Shown here: in pieces, positions 26,058 through 38,898 of the stretch
How the letters are laid out: each line of letters begins with the position of its first letter
How positions within the stretch are numbered: position 1 is the stretch's first letter
Source of the DNA: Naganishia liquefaciens
Taxonomy: Eukaryota; Basidiomycota; Tremellomycetes; Filobasidiales; Filobasidiaceae
Reading direction: 5' to 3'
DNA: 64,000 bases
NCBI GenBank assembly: GCA_013423385.1
Contig: BLZA01000005.1
Location: forward strand, 248,001 to 312,000
Position numbers and translations under genes: made by a program
The notes under the pieces: generated by a model
Told to the model about the DNA's origin: nothing
Database searches by the model: none
The model's input: only the letters and a program-made list of their open reading frames with translations

Positions 26058-29000
26058 ATGGCCCCAACAATACACCTCGATCCAGCGCCCATCCCGCCGG
26101 GCGCTCTCTCCAGATTCACCTCGGCAAACCGCACCATCGCTGCAACCTTTTCCCCCGCGCGCGGTACCGACATTGCCCTATGGATCGCTCCCCGAGATGG
26201 TCTCGTACGTGTCCGCCAGACGCCGCCAGCCGAGGAAGATCTCGGAGCACAGTCAACCAAGGTGCAGGTTGGGGGCAAGAGGGTGTTTGGGCAGAGTGTT
26301 GATGAGGTCAGGAGTGAGAAGGGGAAGGGAACATTTGAGCAGGATCGGACGGTTTGGGTGTCGCAGGTGACGGGGACGGAGAGCGGGTTGAATCAGGTGA
26401 GTATGAAGATCGAATGACGAGGTTATGGAGGTCAGAGAGTTCTCCGGAGCTTAGCGAGGGCATGATGGCTTCGAGGCGAGACAATCTGGGCCCTTTCGTT
26501 CGTCGTTTTCAATTCCGCAGGGAAAATCGTTGAACCCCTTGCGATTCAACAACGCTCGTTAGACAGACATCCTTGACACCCAGGCCTAGGTTTACAGCTT
26601 CATCATTCCGTATACTGCATCGCGATCCCTTCGCTTCAGACGCTGATCCTACTCCTCACAGCTCTACACCGACTCGCATGCCATCTTCTCCTCCCTACAG
26701 ACACTCTACAAATCTCACATCCGACTCACTATTGTTACACGTGCCGACCCCTCGGACCCGCTCGCACGCTCGAAGAATTCGGCGACGCCCTCGGCCGGAT
26801 TCGGATTCACCGCATCGACGCAGCCGAGCCTGACGCTGATGCAGTCCAAGTTTGGAGGGTCCGTACAGGATGGGTTGAGGCCCGGGAGGCAGCAAATCAT
26901 CTATTATCGGCAGATTGCGGATGAGTATGTTGCGCGGTTGGAGGACGTCGTCAAGGATGTGCGACTGGAAGTGAGTGGGTCGCCGTGTTTTGCACTTCGC
27001 GTCACTGACTTTGTCGCAGGATCATCTCCGTACACGCCAGCACTCGATTCTCAGGACGCTTCAGCTCGCAAGCACGCTCTACGTCCCCCTAGACGGCCAG
27101 GGCATGTCCGTTGTCGGCGAAGAGTTGCTAGACTGGTATAATGGCTATTATGATCCGGATGGAGCAGCGCAAGTGAAGAATCTCGTCGAGAATGTTATGC
27201 TCTTGCGTCGGGAATGGGAGCACGAGGATTTTGAGGAGGCGGTCGTCCGGTAAGAACCTCGCCGAAGAGTTTCGCAATCCCGGCTGACATCGCTCCCAGA
27301 ACCATTCTTCGCGGATTCAAGGGCATGACGATCCACCTTCTCGGCACGCTCAAGGCCCATCCGCAACGATCCATCGCGGCATTCGCTCAAATCCTCATCA
27401 GCGCAGCCCACTCCCTGCCCCGGTCCAACAATGCCGCCGCATACCCAACCGAACGCGCATTCGTGCTCGCCCACGCAAAATGGCGCGCAGGCGTTCGTGC
27501 CCAGATCACGGCTTTCACCCGCGGCAAGGAACGCGACGGGGATTGGCTTGAGCTCGAGCCGGATGAGGAACAGGGCGAGGACGAGCAGGATCTAGCCGAC
27601 TTGGCGCGGAGCTTTGAGACGTTCTTCATGCATGTTGCGGACCTGTTGTTGGGCGAGACGCAGGCGGTTTTGCGTGAGTCGGAAGAATGGACGGGCGCAG
27701 TGGCCGTATGGGGGGTTTTGGTCGAGCCCGGGTTGAAGCGGGATGATTTGCCGTGCGTGACTTGCCTTTGCGACGGGATATGCACTGACGCCGCTGTCAG
27801 GTCTGTCATGGAGGAGATCAACGCGACTTTGCCGCCAGCTTTGGATATTATCGAGGACAAGGCGCAGCACGCGCTGTGTATGGGGGAACTCACGCAGGTA
27901 TGTTTGCTGGCCAATCATCAAGCCTAGCTAATCGCCTGTAGGCTTTGATGAGTTGTTATGAATTGGATATCTGGCTGGCAGCACATCTGACAGATCTGCT
28001 GGACAAGTTGGCTCTTGTAGATGACGACGAGACCGCGTAAGCCTGACGGCTCCACTTAGGAGTCGAGCTAAATGTGCCTTGCAGCTTTGAACAGCATATC
28101 CGCGATTACATGGTGATAGAATACGCCGAGTTCTTGCTGTCTAGGCCGGAATACTGGAATATCGCGTGCAACTATCTTGCAACGGCGGGCGATATTGGAA
28201 TCGGAAGAATGCGCGCTGTGCTATTACACGTCGGATTGCGGACGCCCGCTCGGCGACCGATAGCAAGCAATGGCGACATGGATGTCGATGAGGCTGAAAG
28301 GGACGACCGGACACGCGAGCTGGATAGGGTTGAGAGCGTGTTGCGTGCGGCGGAAGAGTACGGTCTCGAGGGTGCTACAAAAGAGATCTGCCGAGTAAGT
28401 GTTAATGATATTCCGCGCAAGATTGGCTCGCTCATGACGATCAGGTCATGTCACAACGTATGTTGAGTGACGGTCGGTTTGGGGCCGCCGTGTCGTTCTC
28501 TGTGCGCGCAGGAGACAAGCGGCAACTTCGAGTGATCACGGATGCCATTTTGGAAGTGTATATAATAGAGGGTAATTTGAACTCAAATATTTCCGCCCCA
28601 TCGCTAATCTGGCCACGTTTCAGGGCAAGAGGCATACGAAAAGGCTGTCCAGAGCATACCGATTTCATTCCTCACAGGACGCGGCGAGCGCACATTTGGT
28701 GCGCCACCAGCACACGAACGAGAAGGTAGCGTGTCCGACTCGGCGAGCTTTGTCACACCGCTTGACTCTGCGGACAATGGACTGCTTGGATCTACCGGTC
28801 TCGGCTTCTTGCTTCGGTTCCAGCACTTTTTGACTGCCATGGCGGCCGGCGAAAAGGGAAAGGCCGCGGAATTGCTGGGTGCCTTGTTTGCGAGTCAGGA
28901 CGTGCCGAAGAGTTTCCTGGCGATATTACTCATGGATAGCGTGCCTCTTCTTGAAGGTGGGTCCTTTCCTGGCCGTTTTTACTTCGCTGACCCCACCCCT

Positions 29001-29329
29001 CCTCCCCCCAAGATGAAGAAGTGCTTCTGTCAGCAAGTGACACCTTCGAGCTGATGCGCCAACTGGAAGAAATTACTACAGGCGCCAGCTACGCACCAGA
29101 GCAGTACCTCGGCTCGCTGTATCGCTTAACACAGTCGTCCATGCCATCCAGCAAAACCACACCCGCAACGTCAGATAATCGCCTATTGCCATCACGCGCA
29201 CTGCAAGAAAGAAACAGGGAAAGCGATATCGAGGGTATGCAGACGACATTAAAAGGTCTAGACGCTGTCCGACTGGCAGCGGTACGGAATCTGAGTAGAG
29301 TTAGCATGATGGGTTTGCCTGTGTTGTAG
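26058..29329 (+). CDS. NUP85: Nucleoporin Nup85 (Y-complex scaffold)
   Basis: Structural member of the Nup84/Nup107 Y-complex of the nuclear pore. The protein starts at MAPTIHLDPAPIPPG and is spread over about nine exons. A beta-rich N-terminal part is followed by long alpha-helical solenoid repeats. Recognisable Nup85 blocks include RQQIIYYRQIADEYVARLED, LASTLYVPLDGQGMSVVGEE with LLDWYNGYY, VWGVLVEPGLKRDDLP, and EYAEFLLSRPEYWNIACNYL. The C-terminal part contains GLGFLLRFQHFLTAMAAGEK, FLAILLMDSVPLLE, TFELMRQLEEITTGASYAPE and LKGLDAVRLAAVRNLSRVSM. Reading frame and splice signals fit throughout. The 3' end faces the GH47 gene, with 228 bp between the stop codons. The family call is firm; a few internal exon borders were not checked base by base. 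Confidence 0.85.
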
Positions 29330-29557
29330 ATTCACTAAGCCTCAACACGCGATCAAAACATCTGCAATCTGTGAGAACATTGGGTGATACAGTGTTACTA
29401 GTGGAAATACAACGCTATACCTAATACCACTCGTGCCGTTCCTACCTTTTGTGTGACCTCGTTGACCGCTGCTAAAGGTCATCATGAATTCAATCCTGCG
29501 GAGGCGGCATGCCTATTGGTCTAGCTTCCGGCTGTGCCTTGCTGCCGCGGAAACGCC

Positions 29558-32196
29558 CTATCTCCGAGCTATGTCAGTACCGTTCCCAAATGGAGCGACT
29601 GACTTACCCAAGCCGGCTCCCAAGACGCCTTTACTTCCTGGAGGCGCGTTCTGCCTCTGCTTTTCCGCTTCTTGTATTCTCTGTCTTCTGGTAAAAAGCT
29701 GGGCGTCTGAGCCGCTTCCGCGTTTGCCGAAGTCGGTTTCACGGGCTGCAGCTGATGGTGTCCAGAACTGATCGGCTCCCGGTTGGCGATTGCGAAGCAG
29801 GATCGGGTGGGCCTCTGGGAGACGGTCAGACTCGTCGCAGGGCATAATGCCGACTTACCAGTCGTAAAGACATAGTCATCCAGGGAGATCAAGTCAGGTG
29901 AAGAGTGTAACAAGTAGTAGTACTACAAGCCGTCAGCCTCGCCTCTGGTTTCTGCCTGGAAGCTCACCTTGAAAGTCTCGGCAAACACGAACGATTCCTG
30001 CCAAACGAACATTGTATTCAGTCGGCTTCGCGCATAAACATTCACTCACCATATTGTCGGTATGCTTGGGATCCTTTTGACGGACGTCACCCACGCTCGA
30101 TATGCCGTACTGAGCCGTGCACTTTTCGATCCAAGCGGTAAACATCCTCCAACCTCGATCTTGCCATTTTACATCTCCTGTCAATCGATACCTGCACATA
30201 GTGAGCATGGATCCGGACCGACGCGGGATAACTCACATGTAGAACACCGACTCGGCCGTTTCTGGCCTGCCCAAGTATCGCCCATCGACACTGGTTGTGC
30301 CTTGAGGCGTGCCCTTGAGCTTGACAACATTCACGTACTCATCCTCGGCGTCCTCAACGACGGCGGTAATGTTCTCGAAAAGCTGGGCCTCGGGGATATA
30401 GGGATTCAAAAAGTGAACGATTTCGGGCTGCAGACCCGAGGCTGTCGAAGCACCAATATGGTAGCACGTTCGCGTAAAGGCATCGCCCACTGTCAGGTCC
30501 TCCGGCCTGTCCAGCAGCCGCGATCCAAGGCCAAGCATGCCTCCAGCGAAGCACGTCAAATGTTCCAGATCGAAGGTGCTACCATGACCCGGGGAATTTC
30601 TTCCCGAAAAGGTCATCATTCGGCGGCCAGGATAGTACGGCAAGTCGAAAGCGAGAACTTCGTTTGCCATGTCGATGGCGCGGGCGTACATGTCGGCAAA
30701 CTGATTCGTCGCCCCGCCGATCAATTGATGTTGCTTAATGAGGTACTCGTAGTAGCTGTCCGCCATGGCGCCGAAAGTATAGTACCCCACGATCTTGTCT
30801 GGCACATTGCTGTCGAACGTCGCCGGCACGAGCGGGGCAAGATCCGATGCGGGAACGACGACATTTTGTATGTAATCGATTGCGCGTTGAGCACGATCAA
30901 AGAACCATCGGTCTCCTGTGACTTGACTAAGCCTCGTCAACTCGAGTGTCATCGAACCGACCTCAGCTAACGATACTCTTCCGTTGAAAAAGTAGGGGGC
31001 TCGACTTCCTGCATCGAATCTCGCAAGCAGCAAGCCCGACGTGGTCTCGAACCCTCGACCGAGGATCTTGCCGAGTTCCTTGGCGCGTTCGAGGAGGATA
31101 TTGTCTCCGGATAGATCATACGCTCCGATGAGTCCACCAAGGTATCGTATTCCCGTCTCAAACGTTGCCATCGTCTGGAACGATTGTCGGTTCTGGCGTT
31201 CGCGCGATTCATCGTTGTAGGCGTATTCTCCAAGATAGTCCCGTTTCTGCAAGTCCTCCGTCAGGGCATCATCCACGTCGGCACGCCATCCGCGAGCCCA
31301 ATCGTTGCCCCCAATGAGACGAAAGTCGACCGTCCACACGTGTTCCCGACACAGCTCGTACTCGTCTTGCAGGCCCAAAATGAGAAGCGTCTCTAGGGAG
31401 TCGATAATCGTTGCGCCCCATCCTTGAAACGGGTCGGATGGAATACCCTTGACTGGCCGCACCTCGTCGTGACCTAATATCATTAGCGCGATCCATCACA
31501 AGCGAGATACCACCCACCCCACGCATGATCCTTGTACTGCTGCCACGCATACACAAATGCCCGCTTGACAGCCTCTGCGCGTTCCTCATTCAGTTGACGA
31601 CGCTCCTCCGACACTGGGTCCTGCTCAAAGTCATGCTGGACTTTAGGCAACTGCCGTGCGTTCCTCCCCTTGTGGTCAAACCACTCGGGACTCGTCCAGT
31701 TCTTGATAAATTCGTGTACGGGAACACGCGGGGTAACAATGTGCTCTTCGATCTCCTCTTCAAGATTCGGCGGTCCGGCCGGGTACAGATTGCGCAATTC
31801 TGCTTGTGGGAAGCGCTGGTGTGACGCAGGATATGGAAGGTTGATTGTCTCGATGTCAGGCAATATGCTGTGCGCTGGTGGGAGTTGATATGGCAAGGGA
31901 TCGTCAGGGGCTAGAGCGTATCGATTCCGAGTCTTTTGTATTCTCTGTCTCCGTCCCGAGCCTGGAACGAACCGCCAATCAAGAGGATTAAGCCATGACC
32001 ATGCCGAGGGCGGCTGTTGATACGTCGCAATATGCTGGCGCGGATGGTATGGCACAGCCCACCACAAAAAGACGAAGCACGCAAAGGCGATGATAGTCAG
32101 TCTTGAGCGCCGCTGAAGAATCGTCTTGGGCATGTGCCGCATAGAGAGCAGTGCTGAGCCGTTGCGGAGACCGCGGCCTGATTCGACGTCTGCCAT
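29558..32196 (-). CDS. GH47 class I alpha-1,2-mannosidase
   Basis: Trims alpha-1,2-linked mannose from N-glycans in the ER or Golgi. It is a type II membrane protein: a short basic N-terminus, one membrane helix LTIIAFACFVFLWWAVPY, a stem, and a lumenal catalytic domain. Conserved blocks in order are AFVYAWQQYKDHAWG, GWGATIIDSLETLLILGL, ATFETGIRYLGGLIGAYDLS, LTCFAGGMLGLG, QPEIVHFLNPY, YLGRPETAESVFYMYRLTGD, and the Ca/catalytic segment HTDNMESFVFAETFKYYYLL followed by YVFTTEAHP. The catalytic acids fall in IIDSLET, RPETAES and MESFVFAETFK. The stop at 29560-29558 is the same whether or not the last small intron is removed. The start at 32196 gives MADVESGRG; a further Met lies at 32250. Placement in ER or Golgi cannot be decided. 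Confidence 0.9.
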
Positions 32197-32889
32197 GGCG
32201 ACGGACGTGCAGAAGAATGCGGAGTACTGTAGTATGGGGAAGATGCCCAAGATGTCAACTTAATGTCAGGCAGACATACGACCGCGTCTCGATCGCTTCA
32301 TCAAAGTGAGACATGGGCAGCCAGACGTGAAGAGCTATGTGAAGCGAGCATTCGTGGTCAATGTAGAACCAATCTACAGCCCTAGCTAAGATCGTACTAT
32401 AGTCGATGAGCTGCCTCGGCAAAGGGAGACTGGTTGATGCCACACTTTGATTGAATTCAATCGCATTTCGCAGGCGAAGAGAGCTCCTCGTCAGATCGCG
32501 TTAATTACGATCACTCGTCAGTCGTACACCCTCCGATTTCAGACATCGCTTTTGACTATGTATGTATGTTCCGCGAGGGGCATGAATGGAGGAGATGGCT
32601 TGTGGATAGATTCAAACTTCACAAGATCGTTCTTTACACAGGAATTCTGATATGTGAGACCACGCAAGCTATGTACATTGCCGGTTTGCCGTTCTACCTC
32701 TGAAGCGTAGGGTTCGGTTCCTAACTTGCCCATACTAGAGCCTGCCCGCAAAAGATTAGGACTCTCTACACGATCAAATCTCGACCCTTGTCAAGATCTC
32801 AAGATGGAAATCTGCTCGCCACTGTACTTATGAGCCTTTCCGTATGGCTGAGATCTCGTCAAGGCGGAATACTCACCATAGAGAACCGA
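32197..32889. other. Intergenic between GH47 start and BTB-like gene stop
   Basis: A 693 bp stretch without a supportable gene or distinct motif. It should hold the GH47 promoter. Confidence 0.5.
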
Positions 32890-33692
32890 CTATTTTTGGA
32901 TGTATGAATAGAAGGCGGAGGCTAACTCGTTCAATGCCTCTTGAGGCGACCTTTTACTCTCATAGCGTTCAATGTAGATCCAGCTCCACGCTCGGACATA
33001 ACAGGCGTAGTTGAACAATCCTAAACGCTGAGTGTATTCGGTCGTCCAGTATGCGGGGTTCGTGCTTTCAGCATAATTAGGGCGGATGATCAATTCGTGC
33101 TTCACTTCTTTGAAGCCTGGATAATCCTCTAGAGGCTTTCCATGCATGATCAGGGGGTGTATCGAGCTTGAGGGAAAGAACGTAATGGCCTTTCTCGCAA
33201 GCCATGCTTCCGCTGGGATGTTTTCGCATGCTAGAGCGAAACACTCCAAAGGGTCCTCTTTGATGAACCGGCAGACAAGCAATCCAATCCAAGAGGGGTC
33301 GACGTCGTACTTTCTAGCCAACTTTAATAGCCTAAAGCTCTCCTGTAGGTTCGAAGAAAAGGCTTCGACGTCCCCAGCTTTCCGCGAGATGACTTTGAGG
33401 AGCGCTGCAATCTCTTCTCCTGAATCGGGAAGAGAAACGACAGTGTCTTTCGATCCCGTCGACAACGCCAGCATGTTTCGAAAGACCGGGCTGACCGACA
33501 GATGATTAAAGTCAGGAAAGATACCCCTATTTGACGATATCGGAATACAGACCTTTGGGTTTTCAAAAAGTAGTCATGAATGCGGAATTTCTGACCGTCA
33601 TTGCTTTCGATAATGATGTTGGCATCGACGTCATTGAATTCGGGATGAAAGCCGTCCTCGATCATCATTCCTGACTTCGTATTGTCCGACAT
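32890..33692 (-). CDS. BTB/POZ-like domain protein (family member 2)
   Basis: Two exons (33692-33553, 33490-32890) encode 246 residues. The first exon holds a BTB-type strand-strand-helix start: FNDVDANIIIESNDGQKFRI followed by HDYFLK. The second continues with SPVFRNMLALSTGSKDTVVS, then helices with EEIAALLKVISRKAGDVEAF, LLKLARKYDVDPSW and RFIKEDPLECFALACENIP. The C-terminal third has NPAYWTTEYTQRLGLFNYAC and ends in a helix closing with YIQK. BTB domains bind partners, often cullin-3, but many fungal BTB proteins of this length lack any second domain and have no known role. Two relatives lie in this window, at 44679 and, broken, at 2704, and all share the intron position. A TATATAG on the minus strand near 33875 may be its TATA box. 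The BTB label rests on pattern, not search. Confidence 0.75.
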
Positions 33693-34545
33693 CTCTTTCT
33701 GACTTGAGATCAGGTACGTGTATGTGCACGCGAGAGCACGAACTCACTCGTTCGGTCGTTCTGGTGGGGCACGTCCTGATCGATGGCGCAGCGGCACTGT
33801 CAACAAGGATGGATAAAGTTGAGAACGAAGGAACAGGATACACGGTCTTTTCCCAAACGCCATTCACCCTATATAATCAACAGAAAAACTGCGCCGATTA
33901 GAATCCCCTGTTGTTCGCATTAATATTTTTGCAACAGCGCGAAAGGAAAACGTGACTGAAGTCCCCCTTTTCGTCCCCTTAGGGCTCAACATCCGGTCGG
34001 AGCAGTGGAAGCAGGGTCCTTCTCCTCGGATCTTGTCTTGGCATGTGAGTTGATGAGGGACGTATGACGTCGACACGCACATTGATGATCCACATGATAT
34101 TTCCCTGGCATCACTCGTAGAATCGCCATATCGTATTTTCCGCATTGGCAGCCATTGATTGCACAGCTGCTGACATGAGTGCGTTCTTAACAGGAGCTTC
34201 TACAACTGAACCACGTAGAGGGTCGCCGGCTCAATTCTTCGAGGCATGAGGTCATATCGACTGGACGACCTACTGTCCCGTATGGTGAATCAAATGGCTC
34301 TCGAGGTTTCGAGATCAACCTGAAGGAATCCTACAAGATGAATCTGTTCTTAGAAATTCAGAACGGGTTTCTCCGGCTTGCCCTTCTGCTTGTCCCTTCC
34401 GCGAAGAGGCAAGATGACATTCATTAGATACAGAAATCTAGCTTGCCATCAAGGCATTCTACATTCTGAGGCCCCCGTCCGTAAAGAGGCGTTACAAATT
34501 GAGGATAGAAAGACTGCTTTGCAGCGTATTTGATGTTTCCCTTAT
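33693..34545. other. Intergenic, BTB promoter side and forkhead 3' flank
   Basis: An 853 bp stretch. Apart from the TATA-like element near 33875 I see no gene, RNA or repeat. Confidence 0.5.
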
Positions 34546-36454
34546 CTACTGGCTCTGCTGCTGCATAACAGCTTGCAACTCCTCCTGGGAGCGTCGTCGA
34601 ACCAGCGTATATCCCATGGCAGAAGCGAGAGACGAATCCTCCGGAGACGTCAAATCGCTCTCGCTCGCGCTCGACTCTGAGATGTGCAGGTTGTGGCCAG
34701 TTGGCGCTGATATCGCGAGTTCAGATAGCGAGGACAGTCGCTGAGCTTCATGAATGGCAAGATTGTCCGTCGTTGTATGTCCGTGAGGGATTGTGCCTGG
34801 TATATAGGCAAGATCGCTGTACAGGATAGGCATTGATGTTGGCGCTAAAATACCGTTGGAGGGGTATACCCTTGTGGCGCTGGGTAGATTGAGGTGAAAA
34901 GGTTGCTCTTGCAACTTTGCGTTCATAGCTCCCTTCTTGCCGAAGCGCTCTCGAATTGTTTTCGCCAAGTCCTTGTGGTCGACATCCACATCGATGGCTG
35001 AGCGTTCTGTCCCGAATTTCCGACTGCCCGAGTTCGTCTTGTTGGTGAGGGCTCTTCGCTTCATACCGGTCAATTCCAAGGTATTTCCTTCGAGTTCTGG
35101 AGAGCTGGCCGTCTTTTTTAATGCGGATTTTCGAACGATCGACTTTGCAGAGTAAGGAATAACTCGAGGTTTGCCGATCGAGGCGGAGATGTCCACGTTA
35201 TTGGCACTCTCGGTAGATTGTGCTTGAGCGAGAGCACTTTTTCTCGCTCGAGCAGCACCTCGAGAAGCTGCGTCCCTGACATAGTAGCCGGTACCGAAGC
35301 AAGACTCACAGCCAGGCTTGATCGTCCAGTACCGACTACTCGCTTGGTCTCCCCACTGTCGATCTGCCTTGATCAAAGCCTCGCAGCCGGTCAAGTTGTG
35401 TCGAAGACCATTGTACAGTAGGCGAGGATGCGCCATGTAAAACGGGTACTTGTTAATCAACGCGTAGAAGAGCTCGGCGACAGTCATTCGTTTCGGCTTG
35501 TCGGTATCTTCTAGAAGGATCCGACCAATCAAGCCAGCATAGTCGTAAGGTGGGCGTGCGAAGCCGGAAGGGAGATCTTGCCCGGACTCGTAAATTTTCT
35601 TCCACTCGTCAGGAATCTCAACACGATCGACATAGGCCGGGAACGCAACTCCGCTAGTCTTGGCCTTGACAGGTACTTTCTCCTCTACGGCTGTTTCGCG
35701 ACGTCTCGGAGCGGTTTGCAAAGCAGGTCGAGCGGAGACGGAACGTTGTGGACCGGATGCCGGCTCGAAAGAAACTGTAGTAGGCGTCGCCGAATTCACC
35801 CTAAACAGGCCGGGGTGTTGTTGCGGAATCGGCATCGCCATTGGAGTCAGGTATTCTGGATATACCGGCAATCTCGCAGGGGCGCTCATCGATAAAATGC
35901 CACTATCGTACATCGGTTGCAATCGACCGAATGATTGACCGATGGTAATCGGGAGACTGCTGGTTGCATCTGAGTCGTGGCTGGAGATGGCGCTGACAGG
36001 ATACAATGTTGGACTTTCGGCAGTGAAGCTGGAGAAATCATTGCTGGCTTGATGTACACGACCTAACGCGTCGATGTAGAACGGTGCCAAGGGCGCATAG
36101 TTGACAACGGGAGGTTGGTAGAAGTAACAGGTCCTAAGGATGGGGTCAGCACCGGAAGGAATTGGATTGGTTGGCTACTGACCCTTGAGACGAGACCTCG
36201 GGAAGCATAGCGTTCTCGAATGGGATAGCGTCTGGGTTGGCATTTCCAAGAGAGGCCGGACGGAATTCAACCAGCTGACCGGTAAAGGTATGAACATCAT
36301 TGTCGCTTTGCGGAGCAACATCCTGGACGGGCTGAGAGACTTCTGGCATTGAAATCGTCTGAGCTTGGTTCAGTTCCATCGTTGAAGGTGGCGAAACGGA
36401 AATGTAGTCCTCGAAGGATGAGTCGTCCGACAAGTTGTCTTCGTTCAGGAACAT
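34546..36454 (-). CDS. Forkhead-type transcription factor
   Basis: Predicted nuclear DNA-binding regulator. Two exons (36454-36183, 36133-34546) give 619 residues. The first 240 residues are acidic, then Ser/Thr/Pro-rich. The forkhead domain lies near residues 265-350: FARPPYDYAGLIGRILLE, then MTVAELFYALINKYPFYM, the recognition-helix segment LLYNGLRHNLTGCEALIKAD, and RYWTIKPG. The usual RHNLS is RHNLT and the Trp before the recognition helix is Tyr, so this is a divergent member. The rest is basic and Ser-rich, with a C-terminal acidic Ser stretch (ISESSASESDLTSPEDS) and a Gln-rich end. Three matches to the forkhead site RYMAAYA lie within 310 bp upstream of the start, which allows self-regulation as a guess. 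I cannot assign it to a named fungal forkhead gene. Confidence 0.8.
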
Positions 36455-38898
36455 AGTGGGAAGGTGGAGACCTGAGCTAAAATCGATGGAGGAATCGTTG
36501 GAGCGGACGAGGTTGTTTGTTTATGATATGAATGACGGAGACGGTAAACAAACTGGAGAAAGGCAGCAAAGGATGTGGATCAGCAAGGGAATCAGGTCGA
36601 CCTCCTTGAGTATTGCTTATACATACCTTTCGCTGTTTGCTGAGATGGGTGTTGGAATGAGCCGGACGGGTGACTTGCGATTGGGCTGCTATTACATGTG
36701 TCTGACGGTCCCGATTCAACCGGGAGCGACGTGGTGGATGTTGAAGGTTCAAAACAAACAATTGGTGAGATGGATAAGGGAGGCGAGCAACATCTTGACT
36801 AGCAAAGGATATATGTATCGTTTAATTGCCCACTTGAGCCTAGGGAGATGAAGGATGAAGAGGATACTACACTTCGGATGCCTTTCCGTCTCCCAATCGA
36901 AAACGAACAGATCCGCGCGCAGTGATCAGAGACCGGTAATTCCTAAGATGGTAAGTCGGATGATTGAGTGACCAGTGATGTCGAATGTGCCCCGATTGAC
37001 CAGGCGTGTGATGGAAAATGTCACACGCTCACCTGCTGCGGCCCATCAGCTAGAGCTATACAGCGATTCGCCACACGGGGAGCCCCAGCTGTTTCGCGTG
37101 ACTTAGAAGGTTTAGGCATAAGACCGGAGGGAAATAGTCACTCGATATACCTACAGGCTTGGAAGCATCACTTTATCGATCACAGTCGCGTGGCGTATAC
37201 GAGGTCGGGTTCGTAGAAAGATTCCCTGATCTTCCGATCACGCGTCTGATGGAACGCCTCGTGTTCGGGTGGCATTCTAAAACGTTTCGGGTTTCCTCTT
37301 GTTATGCGCATAATCATTGCAAAGGTACTTTGATGCACTTCACAGGTTACGGGAACCATGCGGTAAGCTTGTGGAGGCGTCACGTCTGCCTTCGATGCGA
37401 GTAGTCCGCGCGGACCGCCAGTCGAAAAGGTGAAACGCCAAATGAAAACTGATGGAAACCCTTCCGTGTACCCTTTCCACATCTCCCGCATCGTTTCGGG
37501 AGATGGATGTTTCTCCCTGTTGCCAGCCACGCGTAAAGGAGGAGCGATTCCCGGTCTTCGTCTTGATGTCATATTTAGATTAGCGTCCGATCGTCAGAAC
37601 GCATTTAAACCTGTGAGCGGCAAAGAGCAAGGACAACTTCAAGTGAAAGGGACATTGCCAGATCACTCGTCATATCAAACCTGTCAAGACAATCAGATCA
37701 CAATCCTAAGCATTAGAAACTAGTGTAGTAGTAGGCCTTGGCGGAAGAAGACCGAAGTTCGAGCCCAAGCTTTGAACCTCGAGCTTCAACAACGCTGAAA
37801 CACCTCGGCAAGATGTGCAACTGTCTTCTGAGTTTCCCGTATGCTTCCAGAAAGCTGCCATCGATATCTTCTTCGACTTGCAGAATCTATTCAGATACCC
37901 AGCAAGGCAGTAACGAATGTATGTGCGCCTCCGAAATTCCACTATCAGCTAAGATCACTTCAGGGCAGCTGAAAGAAATCAGGTTTCAGGAGTTGCGTTT
38001 GAACTTCTGAGAAAAGCAATAGAATCTCGGGTTCCACGCTTGGCTATGTGAAGCGGTCGAAGCACAACACCAGGAACGATGTCAGCCCATCGAATTGACT
38101 TCAGCGACTCTGATCCGCCAGATGGTCGGCCTTGATTCAGCCAACGGAATGTCTTCCGAAGATCGGAAAGACAACACTTAAAACTGTTCGACAGCCCGTT
38201 TTCCATCTCCAATCGCAGATCATCGGTGTTGTATATATGAAGCTGAGCACGAGATGTGTGGTTATGGGTTTTCGGACCGACGGAAGCAGCAAGGTGAATC
38301 AATCAAAGATGCTTTGATGATAACCGATGATGAGCCAAACGATACCTGGCAACTCGGTCGCGGTCACGTGATGCAGGAAATCAGATAGGGCAAGGGCTGG
38401 GCAAAGATGTCGGTTTCTTTCCGTCTCGCGCAATGATGCCGGCATGACCGTAGACCGCGAGCTCGCCACGATGAGTCTCGGAAATATGGTCTGAAGCGTT
38501 CGTTAACGAGGGGTTTTGACGCCGACTGCAAACCGCCACAAAAACCTAAATTTGACCGTCCACGGCCTTCGATCGGGAATCCGTTGAGCCTTTGACGTGT
38601 GGAATCGACAACCTGGACCGTGCTGGCAAAGTATCATATCAATCGATAGGACTTCGCATTGGCCGGCGCAATGTATATTGGGTGTTGCAGTCGACGACCA
38701 GGAAGGTCAGAGCTGTCAAATTAATTCGCATTGGCCTGAGAAGTTTCATTTGAAGCGAGAATCGCTATAAAGCAGACTGGCCGCCTTTTTAACAAATAAG
38801 CAGCCGACGGGCCAACACACCACATGAGCAGCTGTATGCAATAGGCTTCGCTCGCTAGAAACCTATGAGGCAGTGATGTCGTTGAGGGACAGGGTGCT
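36455..38898. other. Longest gene-free stretch, between the forkhead and DUF1764 genes
   Basis: About 2.4 kb. The first 350 bp should be the forkhead promoter and carry three forkhead-site matches at 36518-36524, 36544-36552 and 36754-36760. Open frames of 100-140 codons occur on both strands (for example minus 38302-37979 and minus 37572-37180), but none has a recognisable motif or coherent exon chain. A diverged or fast-evolving gene cannot be excluded. Confidence 0.45.
36518..36552 (-). promoter_or_regulatory. Paired candidate forkhead-binding sites
   Basis: On the plus strand TGTTTAT (36518-36524) and GTAAACAAA (36544-36552) both fit the forkhead core RYMAAYA, in opposite orientation with 19 bp between them. 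They lie 64-98 bp upstream of the forkhead gene's start codon. A third fit, ACAAACA, is at 36754-36760. Function is inferred. Confidence 0.3.

Noticed and set aside
34546-36090. Reading the forkhead gene as a single exon starting at 36090
   Set aside because: A clean GT..AG intron (36182-36134) joins in phase to an upstream exon with acidic, coding-like sequence and a good start at 36454.
36435-36851. Plus-strand frame of 138 codons across the forkhead start
   Set aside because: It overlaps the forkhead start codon and promoter on the other strand and has no recognisable domain or splice support.
37979-38302. Minus-strand 107-codon frame
   Set aside because: It looks moderately protein-like but has no family, no flanking exon and no promoter signal, so I kept it only as a remark on the gap.
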